NCBI RefSeq assembly: GCF_002288525.1
Contig: NZ_CP023067.1
Location: 1,860,001 to 1,924,000, forward strand
Length of the DNA: 64,000 nt
Reading direction: 5' to 3'
Source of the DNA: Sinorhizobium sojae CCBAU 05684
GTDB lineage: Bacteria > Pseudomonadota > Alphaproteobacteria > Rhizobiales > Rhizobiaceae
A program made the position numbers and the translations under genes. Positions 47,284-56,373 of this stretch are shown one piece after another; position 1 is the first letter of the stretch, and each line of letters begins with the position of its first letter. The notes under the pieces are model-generated. The model did not search any database, was not told where the DNA came from, and worked only from the letters and a program-made list of their open reading frames with translations.

Positions 47284-48789
47284 TCAGGCCGCCGTCTTGC
47301 CGTTACGTTCCGTTGCCAGTTCCATGATCTTTTCCTGATCGGCTCCGCCCGACAGAATGCCGGTCAGACGCCCCTCGCACATCACGGCGATGCGATGGGA
47401 AAGCCGCAGAACCTCCGGCAGCTCGCTGGAAATGACGATGATTGCCTTGCCCTGCGCGGCCAGTTCCTTGAGCAGGCGGTAGATTTCCGCCTTTGCGCCG
47501 ACGTCGATGCCGCGCGTCGGCTCGTCGAAAATCAGAATGTCGCAATCGCGCAGCAGCCACTTGGCGATGACCACCTTCTGCTGGTTGCCGCCCGACAGCA
47601 GCCCGACCTCCTGCCGGTCGCCCGGCGTGCGGATATTGAGTTTGCCGATATAGTCCTTGGCCACACGGCCGAGCGCTTTCTCGTCGACGCGGCCGATCGC
47701 ATCGGAATGGCGCCCGAGGCTCGCCATCGCGATATTGGCGCGCACGTCCATGCCGAGCGCCAGGCCGAAATGCTTGCGGTCCTCGGAGAGGTAACCGATG
47801 CCGGCGCGTACCGCCTGCGCCGGGCTCGTAATGCGCACGGGCTTGCCGTGCACCAGGATCTCACCGCTGTCGATCGGCTCGGCACCGAATATGGCGCGGG
47901 CAAGCTCGGTGCGCCCGGCGCCCATCAGGCCGGCGAAGCCGAGGATCTCGCCCTTTTTCAGACTGAAGCTGATATTCTTCAGCTCACGGCCGCGGCTGGC
48001 ATTGCGGACCTCCAGCGCCGTTTCGGCATTGGAAAGGTCCGGAATGGCCGCAACCTCGTCCTTCAACTCCCGCCCGACCATCATGGAGATGATCCTCGAG
48101 ATCGGCGTGTCCTCGGCCGCAACCGTCCCGACATAGGCGCCGTCGCGCATGACCGTCACGCGATCGGCAATGCGCTTGATCTCGTCCATCTTGTGGCTGA
48201 TGTAGATGATGCCGACGCCCTCAGCCTTCAGGCGGCGGATGATGGTGAAGAGTTCGGCAATCTCGGCGTCGTTCAGCGCCGCCGTCGGCTCGTCCATGAT
48301 GAGCACGCGGGAATGATAGCTAAGCGCCTTGGCGATCTCGACCATCTGCTGGCGGGCAATGGTGAGTCCCGCAACCGGCGTTCGGGGGTCCATCCTGATA
48401 TTCATGCCGGCGAAGATCGCCACCGCATCGGCATTCAGCTTAGCCTCGTCGATGCGTCCGAACGGCAGGCGCGGCTCGCGGCCGATCCAGATATTCTGCG
48501 CGACATTCAGGTCGCGCATCAGCGCCAGTTCCTGATGGATGATACCGATGCCGAGGTCCTGTGCCGCCTTGGGCGTCGGCAGATGAACTTCCTGTCCGTC
48601 GACGAGAACGCGACCGCCGTCCGGGGTATAGACGCCCGACAGAACCTTCATCAGCGTCGACTTGCCGGCTCCGTTCTCGCCCATCAGGGCGTGAACCTCG
48701 CCCCTGCGCAGATCAAAGTTGACCGATTTGAGTGCATGCACCCCGGGAAAGGCCTTCTCGATGGCTTCCATCCGAATAATGTCGGTCAT
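47284..48789 (-). CDS. Sugar ABC transporter ATPase with two nucleotide-binding domains (RbsA type)
   Basis: The protein has 501 residues. The first domain has Walker [11 protein letters not shown] and [10 protein letters not shown]; the second has a degenerate Walker A region ([13 protein letters not shown]), the signature [16 protein letters not shown] and [14 protein letters not shown]. This asymmetry is normal for the family. It powers the sugar importer of this operon. Confidence 0.94.
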   Translation of the reverse strand: MTDIIRMEAIEKAFPGVHALKSVNFDLRRGEVHALMGENGAGKSTLMKVLSGVYTPDGGRVLVDGQEVHLPTPKAAQDLGIGIIHQELALMRDLNVAQNIWIGREPRLPFGRIDEAKLNADAVAIFAGMNIRMDPRTPVAGLTIARQQMVEIAKALSYHSRVLIMDEPTAALNDAEIAELFTIIRRLKAEGVGIIYISHKMDEIKRIADRVTVMRDGAYVGTVAAEDTPISRIISMMVGRELKDEVAAIPDLSNAETALEVRNASRGRELKNISFSLKKGEILGFAGLMGAGRTELARAIFGAEPIDSGEILVHGKPVRITSPAQAVRAGIGYLSEDRKHFGLALGMDVRANIAMASLGRHSDAIGRVDEKALGRVAKDYIGKLNIRTPGDRQEVGLLSGGNQQKVVIAKWLLRDCDILIFDEPTRGIDVGAKAEIYRLLKELAAQGKAIIVISSELPEVLRLSHRIAVMCEGRLTGILSGGADQEKIMELATERNGKTAA

Positions 48790-48810
48790 GGTCCGCGCCT
48801 CCCGCCGCAG

Positions 48811-49548
48811 TCAGATTGTGACGCCGCCGTCGACCAGCACGGCCTGACCGGTCACGAAACGGCTTTCGTCTGAAAGAAGGAAGACGACCATGGGGGTGAT
48901 GTCGTCGACTGTCGCCAGGCGCCCCATTGGCTGACGCGCGATGAAATCCTTTTCTGCCTGGATGGGATCGGCGGCCGAGGCGATCCGGCCACGCAGAGAC
49001 GGCGTATCGACCGTTCCGGGGCAAAGGGCGTTGCAGCGGACGCCGTGCTTCACAAAGTCAGCGGCAATAGCCTTCGTCAGACCGATGACGGCAGCCTTGC
49101 TGGCGCCATAGGCCGTCCGGTTGACGAAACCCTTAATGGACGAAGCCATCGAGGCCATATTGAGGATGGAGGCAGTTCCGGTTTCGGCAGCGCGCTCCAG
49201 CATGCCGGGAAGACAGGCGCGCGCAAGGCGCATCATTGCCGTCACGTTCAGATCGAAGCTGAAGGCCCAATCGTCGTCACTTACGTCCAGCAGCGTGCCG
49301 TGATGAACGAAGCCGGCGCAATTGAACAGACCGTCCAGGGGACCGATGCGAGATGCAAGCGCCTTGATGGCCGCCGGATCCCTCACGTCGAGCGCTGCCG
49401 TCTCCATGCCGTCGAGGCCTGAAAGAAGCGATTCATTCACATCCGTTGCGATGACGTTCGCTCCCTCCTTCAGACAGGCCAGGGCGCTGGCGCGCCCGAT
49501 CCCCTGCCCGGCCGCGGTGACGAGAATCGTTTTTCCGTGCAGCCGCAT
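48811..49548 (-). CDS. SDR, probable 2-keto-3-deoxy-L-fuconate dehydrogenase
   Basis: The protein has 245 residues. NAD motif TAAGQGIGRASA with acceptor Asp in VIATDVNE, NCAG, Ser in NMASMAS and YGASK. It resembles BDH2-like dehydrogenases that oxidise 2-keto-3-deoxy-L-fuconate at C4. First gene of the fucose operon, opposite the IclR regulator. No lactonase gene is present, so lactone opening is spontaneous or encoded elsewhere. Confidence 0.82.
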   Translation of the reverse strand: MRLHGKTILVTAAGQGIGRASALACLKEGANVIATDVNESLLSGLDGMETAALDVRDPAAIKALASRIGPLDGLFNCAGFVHHGTLLDVSDDDWAFSFDLNVTAMMRLARACLPGMLERAAETGTASILNMASMASSIKGFVNRTAYGASKAAVIGLTKAIAADFVKHGVRCNALCPGTVDTPSLRGRIASAADPIQAEKDFIARQPMGRLATVDDITPMVVFLLSDESRFVTGQAVLVDGGVTI

Positions 49549-49577
49549 GGTCTCCTCCCATGTGCGACGTTCGTTCG

Positions 49578-49600
49578 TATATGAAATGATATTTCACATA
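49578..49600. promoter_or_regulatory. Palindromic operator between the fucose operon and its IclR regulator
   Basis: TATATGAAAT, GAT, then ATTTCACATA: 10-bp arms with one mismatch. It is centred 41 bp upstream of the first operon gene and 74 bp before the IclR gene, a good position for the IclR-family protein. Confidence 0.7.
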
Positions 49601-49662
49601 AGAAATTCCCTGGCAAGAGAAAATCGTGCTATCCCCCTCTCGCAAGAGGTCGATCAGGGGGC

Positions 49663-50472
49663 ATGGAAGGAAGCGACGACGTGGATAAAAAGCCGGCGAA
49701 TGGATTGGGTGGAGAACAGGAGCAGGACGACAAATACAGAGCGCCTGCCCTGGATAAGGGATTGGATATTCTAGAGATTCTGGCCGAACAAAGCGGCAGC
49801 ATGACCCGGACGGAGATCGTGCGCGAAATGGGTTTGAGCCCCTCGCAAATCTTTCGCATGCTCGAAAGGCTCGTGGCACGGGGATATGTTGCACGCTCCG
49901 AAGGCGGTGATCGTTATTCCCTGACGATGAAGATGTTCCTGCTTGCCAACCGCCATCCGCCAACACGGCGCCTTATCGCGCAGGCCCAGCCGCTAATGGA
50001 CAATTTCGCCCAGGAGACGGGGCAAGCCTGCCATCTCGTTGTGCCGGAAGCCGGAAACGGTCTCATCGTCGCGCAGGCGAGCCCAAAGGGGCACTGGGAA
50101 TTCCGAGCCCGCGTCGGCGGGGAACTCGACCTTTACACGACGGGCTCGGGCCTTACGCTGATTGCCTTTCAACGTCCGGAGAGACGGGTTCAGGCCCTGG
50201 AACACTGGGGCTGCAAGCAGCCCGAACAACACCTCGCGGCGATAGGCGCGCATCTCGAGGACGTTCGAGCCGCCGGTTTTCGTCTCGGCCCCTCAGGCTA
50301 CCTGGTGGGCGTCACAGACATAAGCGCGCCAATCTGCGATCCGGGCGGAGAAGCATTCGCAGTCTTGACTTGCGCATTTATCGAGCACCCCGCCGACAGG
50401 GACAGCGAAGCAAGGAGCAAAACGCTTGCGAAGTTGTTGCAGTTGTCGGCGGAACTCTCTTGTTCCCATTAG
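49663..50472 (+). CDS. IclR-family transcriptional regulator of the fucose operon
   Basis: The protein has 269 residues. The N-terminal winged helix is LDKGLDILEILAEQSG through LSPSQIFRMLERLVARGYV, and the C-terminal IclR effector domain starts near residue 95 (RLIAQAQPLMDNFAQETGQ). Divergent from the sugar operon, so probably its regulator with a sugar-acid effector. Start unsure: ATG at 49663, or GTG at 49681 with GGAAGGA seven bases upstream. Confidence 0.88.
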   Translation: MEGSDDVDKKPANGLGGEQEQDDKYRAPALDKGLDILEILAEQSGSMTRTEIVREMGLSPSQIFRMLERLVARGYVARSEGGDRYSLTMKMFLLANRHPPTRRLIAQAQPLMDNFAQETGQACHLVVPEAGNGLIVAQASPKGHWEFRARVGGELDLYTTGSGLTLIAFQRPERRVQALEHWGCKQPEQHLAAIGAHLEDVRAAGFRLGPSGYLVGVTDISAPICDPGGEAFAVLTCAFIEHPADRDSEARSKTLAKLLQLSAELSCSH

Positions 50473-50554
50473 CGGCTTTTCTCTTGGAAAAGTGCGCCCG
50501 CCAGCGCGAGTTCGACATGATTGAAACCACCCTTCAATTCAACGGAGCCACGCA

Positions 50555-51214
50555 GTGACGCTTGCACTTTACGGGCACCCGTTTGCCTCCTTCGTATGGA
50601 AACCGCTGATCGCACTCTACGAGCGCAACGTGAGCTTCGAATTCCGGATGGTCGATCCCGGTCATCCGGAGAACCAGGCGCGCATGGTCGCTCTCTCTCC
50701 CACCGGACAATTTCCCGCGCTGATCGACGGAGACAGGGAAATCACGCAAAGCAATGCGGTGATCGAGTATCTCGATCTGTTTCATGGAAGTGGGACGGCG
50801 ATGGTGCCGGAGGATCCACGCGAAGCGCTGGAGGCGCGCATGATGGCGGACGTGTTCGACGATTATGTCCAGGCGCCGATGCAGCGAATTGTTGGAGATG
50901 CCCTGCGCGACGAAGGCGAGCGGGACCCGCGCGGCGTCGCCGACGCGCGTGCGTTGCTCGATCGATGCTACGCTTGGCTCGAGCCACGCCTGCGAGCGAA
51001 GGAATGGGCGGCTTGCGGTCGCTTCACGATTGCCGATTGTGCCGCCGCGCCGGCGCTATTCTATGCAGACTGGGTTCACCCGATCCCCGAACGCCATGCT
51101 GGGCTCACCGCCTACAGGGCACGGCTTCTGTCCCGTTCCTCCGTAGCGCGGGTCGTCGACGAGGCACGCCCATACCGAAGTTTCTTTCCGTTGGGAGCTC
51201 CCGACAGAGACTAG
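50555..51214 (+). CDS. Glutathione S-transferase family protein
   Basis: The protein has 219 residues. A thioredoxin-like N-terminal domain (LYGHPFASFVWKPLIALYER; SPTGQFPALIDG; QSNAVIEYLD) is followed by an all-helical C-terminal domain (FTIADCAAAPALFYADW). The usual Ser/Cys/Tyr near residue 10 is Ser12 or is displaced. Substrate unknown. Its TAG stop lies inside the start of a mosaic repeat, which may have altered the C-terminus. Confidence 0.87.
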   Translation: MTLALYGHPFASFVWKPLIALYERNVSFEFRMVDPGHPENQARMVALSPTGQFPALIDGDREITQSNAVIEYLDLFHGSGTAMVPEDPREALEARMMADVFDDYVQAPMQRIVGDALRDEGERDPRGVADARALLDRCYAWLEPRLRAKEWAACGRFTIADCAAAPALFYADWVHPIPERHAGLTAYRARLLSRSSVARVVDEARPYRSFFPLGAPDRD

Positions 51215-51310
51215 CGCATCGGCCCGAAAATCGTAGTCGGAAAGTTCGATGCGTAGACTCAAAGAGTTACGGCGACCTTTGCGCGTCTGAAAGAGGCGCG
51301 GCCGCTGTAG
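51211..51310. repeat. Full-length RIME-like mosaic repeat, right border of the fucose island
   Basis: It begins CTAGCGCATCGGCCCGAAAA and ends CGCGGCCGCTGTAG, the reverse-complement orientation of the copy at 42171-42277. Its first bases supply the stop codon of the GST gene. Confidence 0.85.
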
Positions 51311-51356
51311 GCTCAGGGAATGCGCAGGTAGGACAGTCTCCCGGATCCCGGTACAA

Positions 51357-52061
51357 CTACAGGCGGAGCGCCGCCATATGGAAACGCAGTTGCCCGGCTG
51401 GATAGCGATAGTCCTGCCCAACCGGGCAAACGTCGCGAGAGCGGCAGCCAGAGGCGAGGCAATCGCACGCCCTCACCTCGCATTTCAGATGCGTGCGACA
51501 GCGCCGGACATCAAACAGACCGGAGACCAAGGCTTGAGCGGGACAGGCCGCAACGCATGGCTTCTGCGCACAGGCATTGCAAGCATGGCCGGTCGCCACC
51601 TCGCCCGTCGCCGGCATGGCGCGATCGAAGCCCAGTGCGCCGCGATAGCCATGCCAGAGACCGTAGCGCGAATGGATCAGAATACCGAGCGGCGAAGGCT
51701 TCAGCCCTTCCGCCCGCATCGCCCATTGCTGGAAGGGCTGCCATGGCGGATCGGACGGAAAATAGGCTGTAGCGCCCGTCGACTCCGCCACCGGCAGGAT
51801 CGCCTGTTTCGACCAGTTGTCGAGCGGGTCCATGCCGCCAGCATCCGCTGCATCTCCCCGCCAACGGGCGAAAGGCTCCCAGATCGAACCGCCGATATTG
51901 CCGATGAGGAGGACACAGGCCGCGGCTCTTCCGCTCGTCAGCCCCGGCGCCGGCTCCCCTTCGGAAAAGTTCACCGTACCGCGCAAAAAAAGTCCGTGCG
52001 GCCGCAGAGCCGCACGGATCGTTTCGATCGGATCGTTTGCCGAAGCGGGACCGGCCGTCAT
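51357..52061 (-). CDS. Ferredoxin-like Fe-S protein, candidate corrinoid-protein activator
   Basis: The protein has 234 residues. The C-terminal third is cysteine-rich: CNACAQKPCVAACP (a [4Fe-4S] CxxCxxxxCxxxCP motif) followed by CRTHLKCEVRACDCLASGC and DVCPVG, enough for a second cluster. The N-terminal part resembles the non-cluster region of QueG-like reductases but has no name I can give. It follows the MttB-family gene on the same strand. Low-potential electrons are needed to reactivate Co(II) corrinoid proteins, so a reductive-activation role is my inference. Confidence 0.7.
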   Translation of the reverse strand: MTAGPASANDPIETIRAALRPHGLFLRGTVNFSEGEPAPGLTSGRAAACVLLIGNIGGSIWEPFARWRGDAADAGGMDPLDNWSKQAILPVAESTGATAYFPSDPPWQPFQQWAMRAEGLKPSPLGILIHSRYGLWHGYRGALGFDRAMPATGEVATGHACNACAQKPCVAACPAQALVSGLFDVRRCRTHLKCEVRACDCLASGCRSRDVCPVGQDYRYPAGQLRFHMAALRL

Positions 52062-52117
52062 TTCGGCTTCGGCCCCTGAAGATCGTAGTGCGGGCGCCAG
52101 ACCTCCTTCTGGATCAT
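52058..52117 (-). CDS. Possible 19-residue peptide between mttB-like gene and Fe-S gene
   Basis: The frame reads MIQKEVWRPHYDLQGPKPK and stops in a TGA that overlaps the ATG of the Fe-S gene (ATGA). Codons are GC-rich in third position like a real gene. The same frame is open back to the TGA stop of the MttB-family gene. It may be a leader peptide for translational coupling, a small gene, or the remnant of a longer C-terminus. The ribosome binding site is weak. Confidence 0.35.
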   Translation of the reverse strand: MIQKEVWRPHYDLQGPKPK

Positions 52118-52168
52118 GTCCGCGACCTGCGCCCTGCCGCCTTGCTCCCTGGCGCGTTCGGGAGCCTT

Positions 52169-53743
52169 TCAGGTAAAGGCGTCCGGCATCGACTCCTTGC
52201 GCTTGGCGATGAAGTCCTTCAGCGCTTCGTCGATGGCCGGATCGAGATACGGTGCCTCATAGTGCTCGAGCCAGGAGCGGGCAAGCGCATTGGCGCGCTC
52301 TTCGATGCGCTTCTGGCCTTCGATTTCCCACTGCTCGAAGGAATTGTTGTCGGCGAGTGGCGAGCGATAGAAGGCCGTCTGGAAGTTGGCTTGCGTGTGG
52401 GCGCAACCGAGATAGTGGCTGCCGGGTCCGACTTCGCGGATCGCGTCCATCGCCTGGGCTTCCTCGGACAGATCGATGCCCTCGGCCATCTTCTGCATCA
52501 TGCCGAGCTGGTCCTGGTCGATCATGAACTTCTCGTAGGAGGAAACGAGGCCACCTTCGAGCCAGCCGGCCGAGTGCAGCACGAAGTTGGTGCCGGCAAG
52601 CAGTGTCATGTTGAGCGTACTCGCCGATTCATGCGCGGCCTGCGCATCCGGAATCTTCGAGCCGCAGAGCGAACCGCCGGTACGGAACGGCAGTCCGAGC
52701 CGGCGAGCAAGCTGGGCCGCGCCGTAGGAGACGAGCGACGGCTCCGGCGTGCCGAAGGTCGGTGCGCCCGACTGCATCGAGATCGAGGCCGCGAAGGTAC
52801 CGAAAAGCACCGGCGCGCCCTTGCGGATGAGCTGGGTGAAGGAAGCACCGGCGAGCACCTCGGCAAGGATCTGCGTCAGCGTGCCGACAATCGTCACCGG
52901 GCTCATGGCGCCCGAGAGGATGAAGGGCGAGACAACGCAGGCCTGGTTATGGCGGGCATAGACCTTTGCCGCCCCAAGCATCGTCTCGTCGAAGACCATC
53001 GGCGAGTTGGCGTTGATGAGGTTCAGCGTCACCGTGTTGTTCTCGACGAAATCGTCGCCGAACAGGATCTTCGCCATTGCGACCGTGTCTTCGGCGCGTT
53101 CGGGCGCCGTAACCGACCCCATGAAGGGTTTGTCGGAATAGCGCATATGGGTGTAGATCATATCGAGGTGGCGCTTGTTGACCGGGACGTCGACCGGCTC
53201 GCAGACAGTACCGCCCGAGGAGTGCATGGACGGCGCCATATAGGCAAGCTTCACGAAATTGCGGAAGTCCTCGATCGTCGCGTAACGGCGGTTGCCTTCA
53301 AGGTCGCGCACGAAGGGCGGGCCGTAGACCGGCGCGAAGACCGTCGCCTTGCCGCCGATTTGCGCGTTTCGCTGCGGATTGCGCGCATTCCAGGTGAATT
53401 CCTTGGGCGCGCTCTTCAGGAGCTCGCGGCAAAGGCCCTTCGGGAAATGCACCCGCTGGCCGCGCACATCGGCGCCGGCCGCCTTCCAGAGCTCAAGCGC
53501 CTCCGCATCGTCGCGGAACTCGATACCGATCTCTTCGAGTATGGTATCGGCATTGCGCTCGATGAGCTGCAAGCCCTCTTCGTCGAGCACCTCATATTCG
53601 CGAATCTTGCGCTGGATATAGGGCAAGGACGGTCCCGGACCGCCACCGGTGCGGGAAGCGCGGCGCGCCGCCGCTCCCCGTCCCTCGCCACGCGCACGGC
53701 GTCCGCCGCCTTCGACCGCGCCTTGTTCTGTCACGTCGCTCAT
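52169..53743 (-). CDS. MttB-family methylamine/betaine:corrinoid methyltransferase (non-pyrrolysine)
   Basis: The protein has 524 residues. After a basic, Arg/Gly-rich N-terminal extension (residues ~15-35) comes the MttB TIM-barrel domain (LQLIERNADTILEEIGIEF; SGGTVCEPVDVPVNKRHLDM; GTFAASISMQSGAPTFGTPE). No in-frame amber codon occurs, so it belongs to the pyrrolysine-free branch, whose characterised members use glycine betaine or other quaternary amines. The cognate corrinoid protein is encoded divergently at 54535. I start at MSDVTEQGAVEGG, where the upstream frame turns non-conserved. Confidence 0.9.
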   Translation of the reverse strand: MSDVTEQGAVEGGGRRARGEGRGAAARRASRTGGGPGPSLPYIQRKIREYEVLDEEGLQLIERNADTILEEIGIEFRDDAEALELWKAAGADVRGQRVHFPKGLCRELLKSAPKEFTWNARNPQRNAQIGGKATVFAPVYGPPFVRDLEGNRRYATIEDFRNFVKLAYMAPSMHSSGGTVCEPVDVPVNKRHLDMIYTHMRYSDKPFMGSVTAPERAEDTVAMAKILFGDDFVENNTVTLNLINANSPMVFDETMLGAAKVYARHNQACVVSPFILSGAMSPVTIVGTLTQILAEVLAGASFTQLIRKGAPVLFGTFAASISMQSGAPTFGTPEPSLVSYGAAQLARRLGLPFRTGGSLCGSKIPDAQAAHESASTLNMTLLAGTNFVLHSAGWLEGGLVSSYEKFMIDQDQLGMMQKMAEGIDLSEEAQAMDAIREVGPGSHYLGCAHTQANFQTAFYRSPLADNNSFEQWEIEGQKRIEERANALARSWLEHYEAPYLDPAIDEALKDFIAKRKESMPDAFT

Positions 53744-54239
53744 TCGCTCGCTTCCTCTCCCGCCGTGTCTCTCCTTGTTAAGACGCGGCAACACACTAGA
53801 CTGGATTGGGCGCATAATCCTTTCCCGAGATCGAATCCAGTGGTCAAGACCATGCGCCCGGCATTGTTTCGTTATAATGCTAGCAAGCCGCCGGCCCGGT
53901 ACGGTTCTCAATGCGCCAACGGGTGGCGCATCTTAGATACTCGCCCGACGCGCGACACGGGGGGCCTCAGGCGGCGCTCGTTCGGGCCGCGCCACCCACG
54001 CGACGGACATCTCTCCCCAATTGCAGCCGCATTGAGGATTATGGGCATCCGGCGATGTAGCGAATCAGAGCGACGGTTGCCGGGTACAACGCGCTGAAAT
54101 GCTGCGCGATTTTATCCACCTGAACAAACCCAAGGTGGCAATTTCACGAAGGAGCCATGGAACCGAGAAGCCCTAAGCAGGTTCCGCAAATGTGCCCCAA
54201 GGTTTTGCGATCAGAACCTGCGGCGAACCGAGCGTAAAC

Positions 54240-54335
54240 GGCCCCCGAAAATCGGACCCGATTTTCGAAAGCTCGATGCGGAGATTGAAAGTGTCACAGC
54301 GACCCTTGCGCCTGAAAAGACGCGCGGCGCTGTAA
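54240..54335. repeat. RIME-like mosaic repeat
   Basis: Starts with CCCGAAAATCGGACCCGATT and a TTCGAAAGCTCGATGCGGAG block, ends CGCGCGGCGCTGTAAG. It has the orientation of the copy at 51211. Confidence 0.8.
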
Positions 54336-54406
54336 GGTATCTAAGTAGATAAAGGTGGGTGAATCCGGGTGGACCCATGAATATCTGCTTAGTCGCTTTT
54401 CGTCAT

Positions 54407-54420
54407 ATGCGACGTCGCAT
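54407..54420. promoter_or_regulatory. Perfect palindrome upstream of the corrinoid-protein gene
   Basis: ATGCGACGTCGCAT is fully self-complementary. Its core GACGTCGC recurs as a direct repeat at 54438-54445. It is 115 bp before the gene and is a candidate operator. Confidence 0.5.
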
Positions 54421-54534
54421 TCGAAAGGAGATTTTTAGACGTCGCCCGCTAAGGATTGGGCAACGCGTCCGGATTGTGCTCAAACCGTGCTCACCCGTGC
54501 GATATCACCGTGCCAGGAACCGAGGAAACCCAAT

Positions 54535-55233
54535 ATGGCAGACGATGAAATCATTCTCGAGGACCTTTCCGACGAAGAACTCGTGCAGCAGATGCACGAC
54601 GATCTTTATGATGGTCTCAAGGAGGAAATCGAGGATGGAACGCGCATCCTCCTCGATCGCGGCTGGACTCCCTACGACATTCTGACCAAGGCGCTTGTCG
54701 AGGGTATGCGCATCGTGGGCATCGACTTCCGCGACGGCATCCTGTTCGTCCCGGAAGTGCTGCTTTCGGCCAATGCGATGAAGTCCGGCATGACCATCCT
54801 TCGCCCGCTGCTTGCCGAAACCGGTGCACCAAAGCTCGGCAAGATGGTAATCGGCACCGTCAAGGGCGACATCCACGACATCGGCAAGAATCTTGTGGGC
54901 ATGATGATGGAAGGCGCCGGCTTCGATGTCGTCGACCTCGGCATCAACAATCCGGTCGAGAACTATATCGAAGCACTCGAGCGCGAGCAGCCGGATATTC
55001 TCGGTATGTCGGCTCTGCTCACGACGACCATGCCCTACATGAAGGTCGTGATCGATACGATGAAGGAAAAGGGCCTGCGCGACGATTATATCGTGCTCGT
55101 CGGCGGCGCTCCACTGAACGAAGAATTCGGCAAGGCCGTTGGCGCCGACGCCTACTGCCGCGACGCGGCTGTCGCCGTCGAAACCGCCAAGGACTTCATC
55201 AAGCGCAAGCACAACGAGCTTGCCGCCGGCTGA
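54535..55233 (+). CDS. Methyltransferase corrinoid protein (MtbC/MtgC-like)
   Basis: The protein has 232 residues. An N-terminal helical cap domain (residues ~10-95; ALVEGMRIVGIDFRDGILFVPEVLLSAN) is followed by a Rossmann cobalamin-binding domain with the DxHxxG motif in KGDIHDIGKNL near residue 115, whose His ligates cobalt, and SALLTTTM further on. It accepts a methyl group from the MttB-family protein and passes it on. The start MADDEIILEDLSDEE follows GGAACCGAGG. It ends at a strong terminator. Confidence 0.95.
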   Translation: MADDEIILEDLSDEELVQQMHDDLYDGLKEEIEDGTRILLDRGWTPYDILTKALVEGMRIVGIDFRDGILFVPEVLLSANAMKSGMTILRPLLAETGAPKLGKMVIGTVKGDIHDIGKNLVGMMMEGAGFDVVDLGINNPVENYIEALEREQPDILGMSALLTTTMPYMKVVIDTMKEKGLRDDYIVLVGGAPLNEEFGKAVGADAYCRDAAVAVETAKDFIKRKHNELAAG

Positions 55234-55257
55234 GGTCGTTTGAATTCACAGAAACGA

Positions 55258-55290
55258 GGCCGGCTGCGGATGAGCCCAGCCGGCCTTTCT
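55258..55290 (+). terminator. Rho-independent terminator of the corrinoid-protein gene
   Basis: GGCCGGCTG (55258-55266) pairs with CAGCCGGCC (55277-55285) around a 10-nt loop, followed by TTTCT. It lies 25 bp after the stop codon. Confidence 0.9.
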
Positions 55291-55327
55291 CATTTGGGCG
55301 CGGGCCGGTTGAACGCGGGAACCGCGG

Positions 55328-55486
55328 TCAGTTGGCCGCTCGGGCGACCCTGCGCCCTGCGTCCTCTGTCGCGTTCACGGCGTTTGCGGTATCCTGTCCC
55401 ATGCCGCGGATAGTGTTCCCACAGGAACTCAAAGTTGCGAGAGCCATCAGCACGACGCCGATTACGGCGAGAGTTTTGGTTTTCAT
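55328..55486 (-). CDS. Entericidin A/B-family small lipoprotein
   Basis: A 52-residue protein starting MKTKTLAVIGVVLMALATL. The lipobox LSSC (Cys22) is followed by GNTIRGMGQDTANAV, the entericidin signature. GAAGGA sits upstream of the ATG. Members are stress-linked outer-membrane lipoproteins. In rhizobia several orphan copies occur. It is antisense-oriented between the corrinoid-protein and DUF1638 genes and need not belong to the methyl-transfer locus. Confidence 0.85.
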   Translation of the reverse strand: MKTKTLAVIGVVLMALATLSSCGNTIRGMGQDTANAVNATEDAGRRVARAAN

Positions 55487-55525
55487 GAGCGCGAATCCTT
55501 CACGTTACTGCGAGGCAGAGTAGAG

Positions 55526-56146
55526 ATGGAAAATCCGCCGTCAGCAAGAGAACGTGGTGAATTGAAGAAAGTTCAAGTCATCGGTTGCGGGGCGATCGCG
55601 CGCGAAATCCTCGCGATATGCGAGACAAACCGGCTGGATCACATCACGCTCAGCTGTCTGCCTGCTATCTGGCACAACACCCCGGAAAAGATCGTGCCGG
55701 GCCTGCGCGAAGCGATCGCCAAGGCGCGCGCGGAAGGTTTCGAGCGCATCTTCATCGCCTATGCCGATTGCGGCACCGGCGGCCTCATCGACCGGCTTTG
55801 CGAGGAGGAAGGCGTAGGCCGCATTCCGGGGCCGCACTGTTATTCCTTCTTCGCGGGCAATGATGCCTTCGCCGAGCGCTGGGACGAAGACATCAGCGCC
55901 TTTTTCCTTACCGATTTCCTCGCCCGCCAGTTCGAAGCCTTCGTCATCGAGCCGCTCGGCCTCGATAGACACCCGGAACTGCGGGACATGTATTTCGGCC
56001 ATTACCGAAAACTCGTCTATCTCTCGCAGGTGGAAGACGAGGCCCTTCAGGCAAAGGCGCGTCGCGCCGCCGATACGCTCGGACTGGAGTACGAGTACCG
56101 TTACACCGGCTATGGCGACTTGACGCGGTCGCTGACTGGAATCTGA
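55526..56146 (+). CDS. DUF1638 protein of the corrinoid methyltransferase locus
   Basis: The protein has 206 residues. The features VIGCGAIAREILAICE at the N-terminus, IAYADCGTGGLID, and HCYSFFAGNDAF are typical of DUF1638. Conserved Cys and His residues (Cys near 20, 81, and HCY) suggest a metal or corrinoid-related role. This family repeatedly neighbours mttB-type genes, so a function in methyl-group transfer or cobalamin handling is likely but unproven. Confidence 0.85.
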   Translation: MENPPSARERGELKKVQVIGCGAIAREILAICETNRLDHITLSCLPAIWHNTPEKIVPGLREAIAKARAEGFERIFIAYADCGTGGLIDRLCEEEGVGRIPGPHCYSFFAGNDAFAERWDEDISAFFLTDFLARQFEAFVIEPLGLDRHPELRDMYFGHYRKLVYLSQVEDEALQAKARRAADTLGLEYEYRYTGYGDLTRSLTGI

Positions 56147-56373
56147 TCGCCCTTCCCGATCGACAGATTGCATTTGGTGGCCTGTTGCGGCTTCGGCGCG
56201 AATTCGTGAACCCGGTCTTCCGACCGCCGCCACCACCCACTCTCCCTGCCGCAGGGCTCTGCACGTTTGCGGCCCCGAGCCTCGCCCCCTTAAGACCACG
56301 GTAACGCCTGGGCCGGCATATCTTTCCGCTACTGCCGTCACGCCCTACCGCGCAAACCGACCGGGTCAAAATC

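Larger units (their letters stand above)
53744..54534. other. Long divergent regulatory region of the corrinoid methyltransferase locus
   Basis: The 791 bp hold no gene I can support. A TATAAT at 53873-53878 could be a -10 element towards the corrinoid-protein gene. A RIME-like repeat lies at 54240-54335, and palindromic operator-like sequence at 54407-54445. Confidence 0.55.

Noticed and set aside
52169..53743. Pyrrolysine-encoding in-frame amber codon in the MttB-family gene
   Set aside because: The frame has no TAG before the TGA end, so it belongs to the non-pyrrolysine branch.
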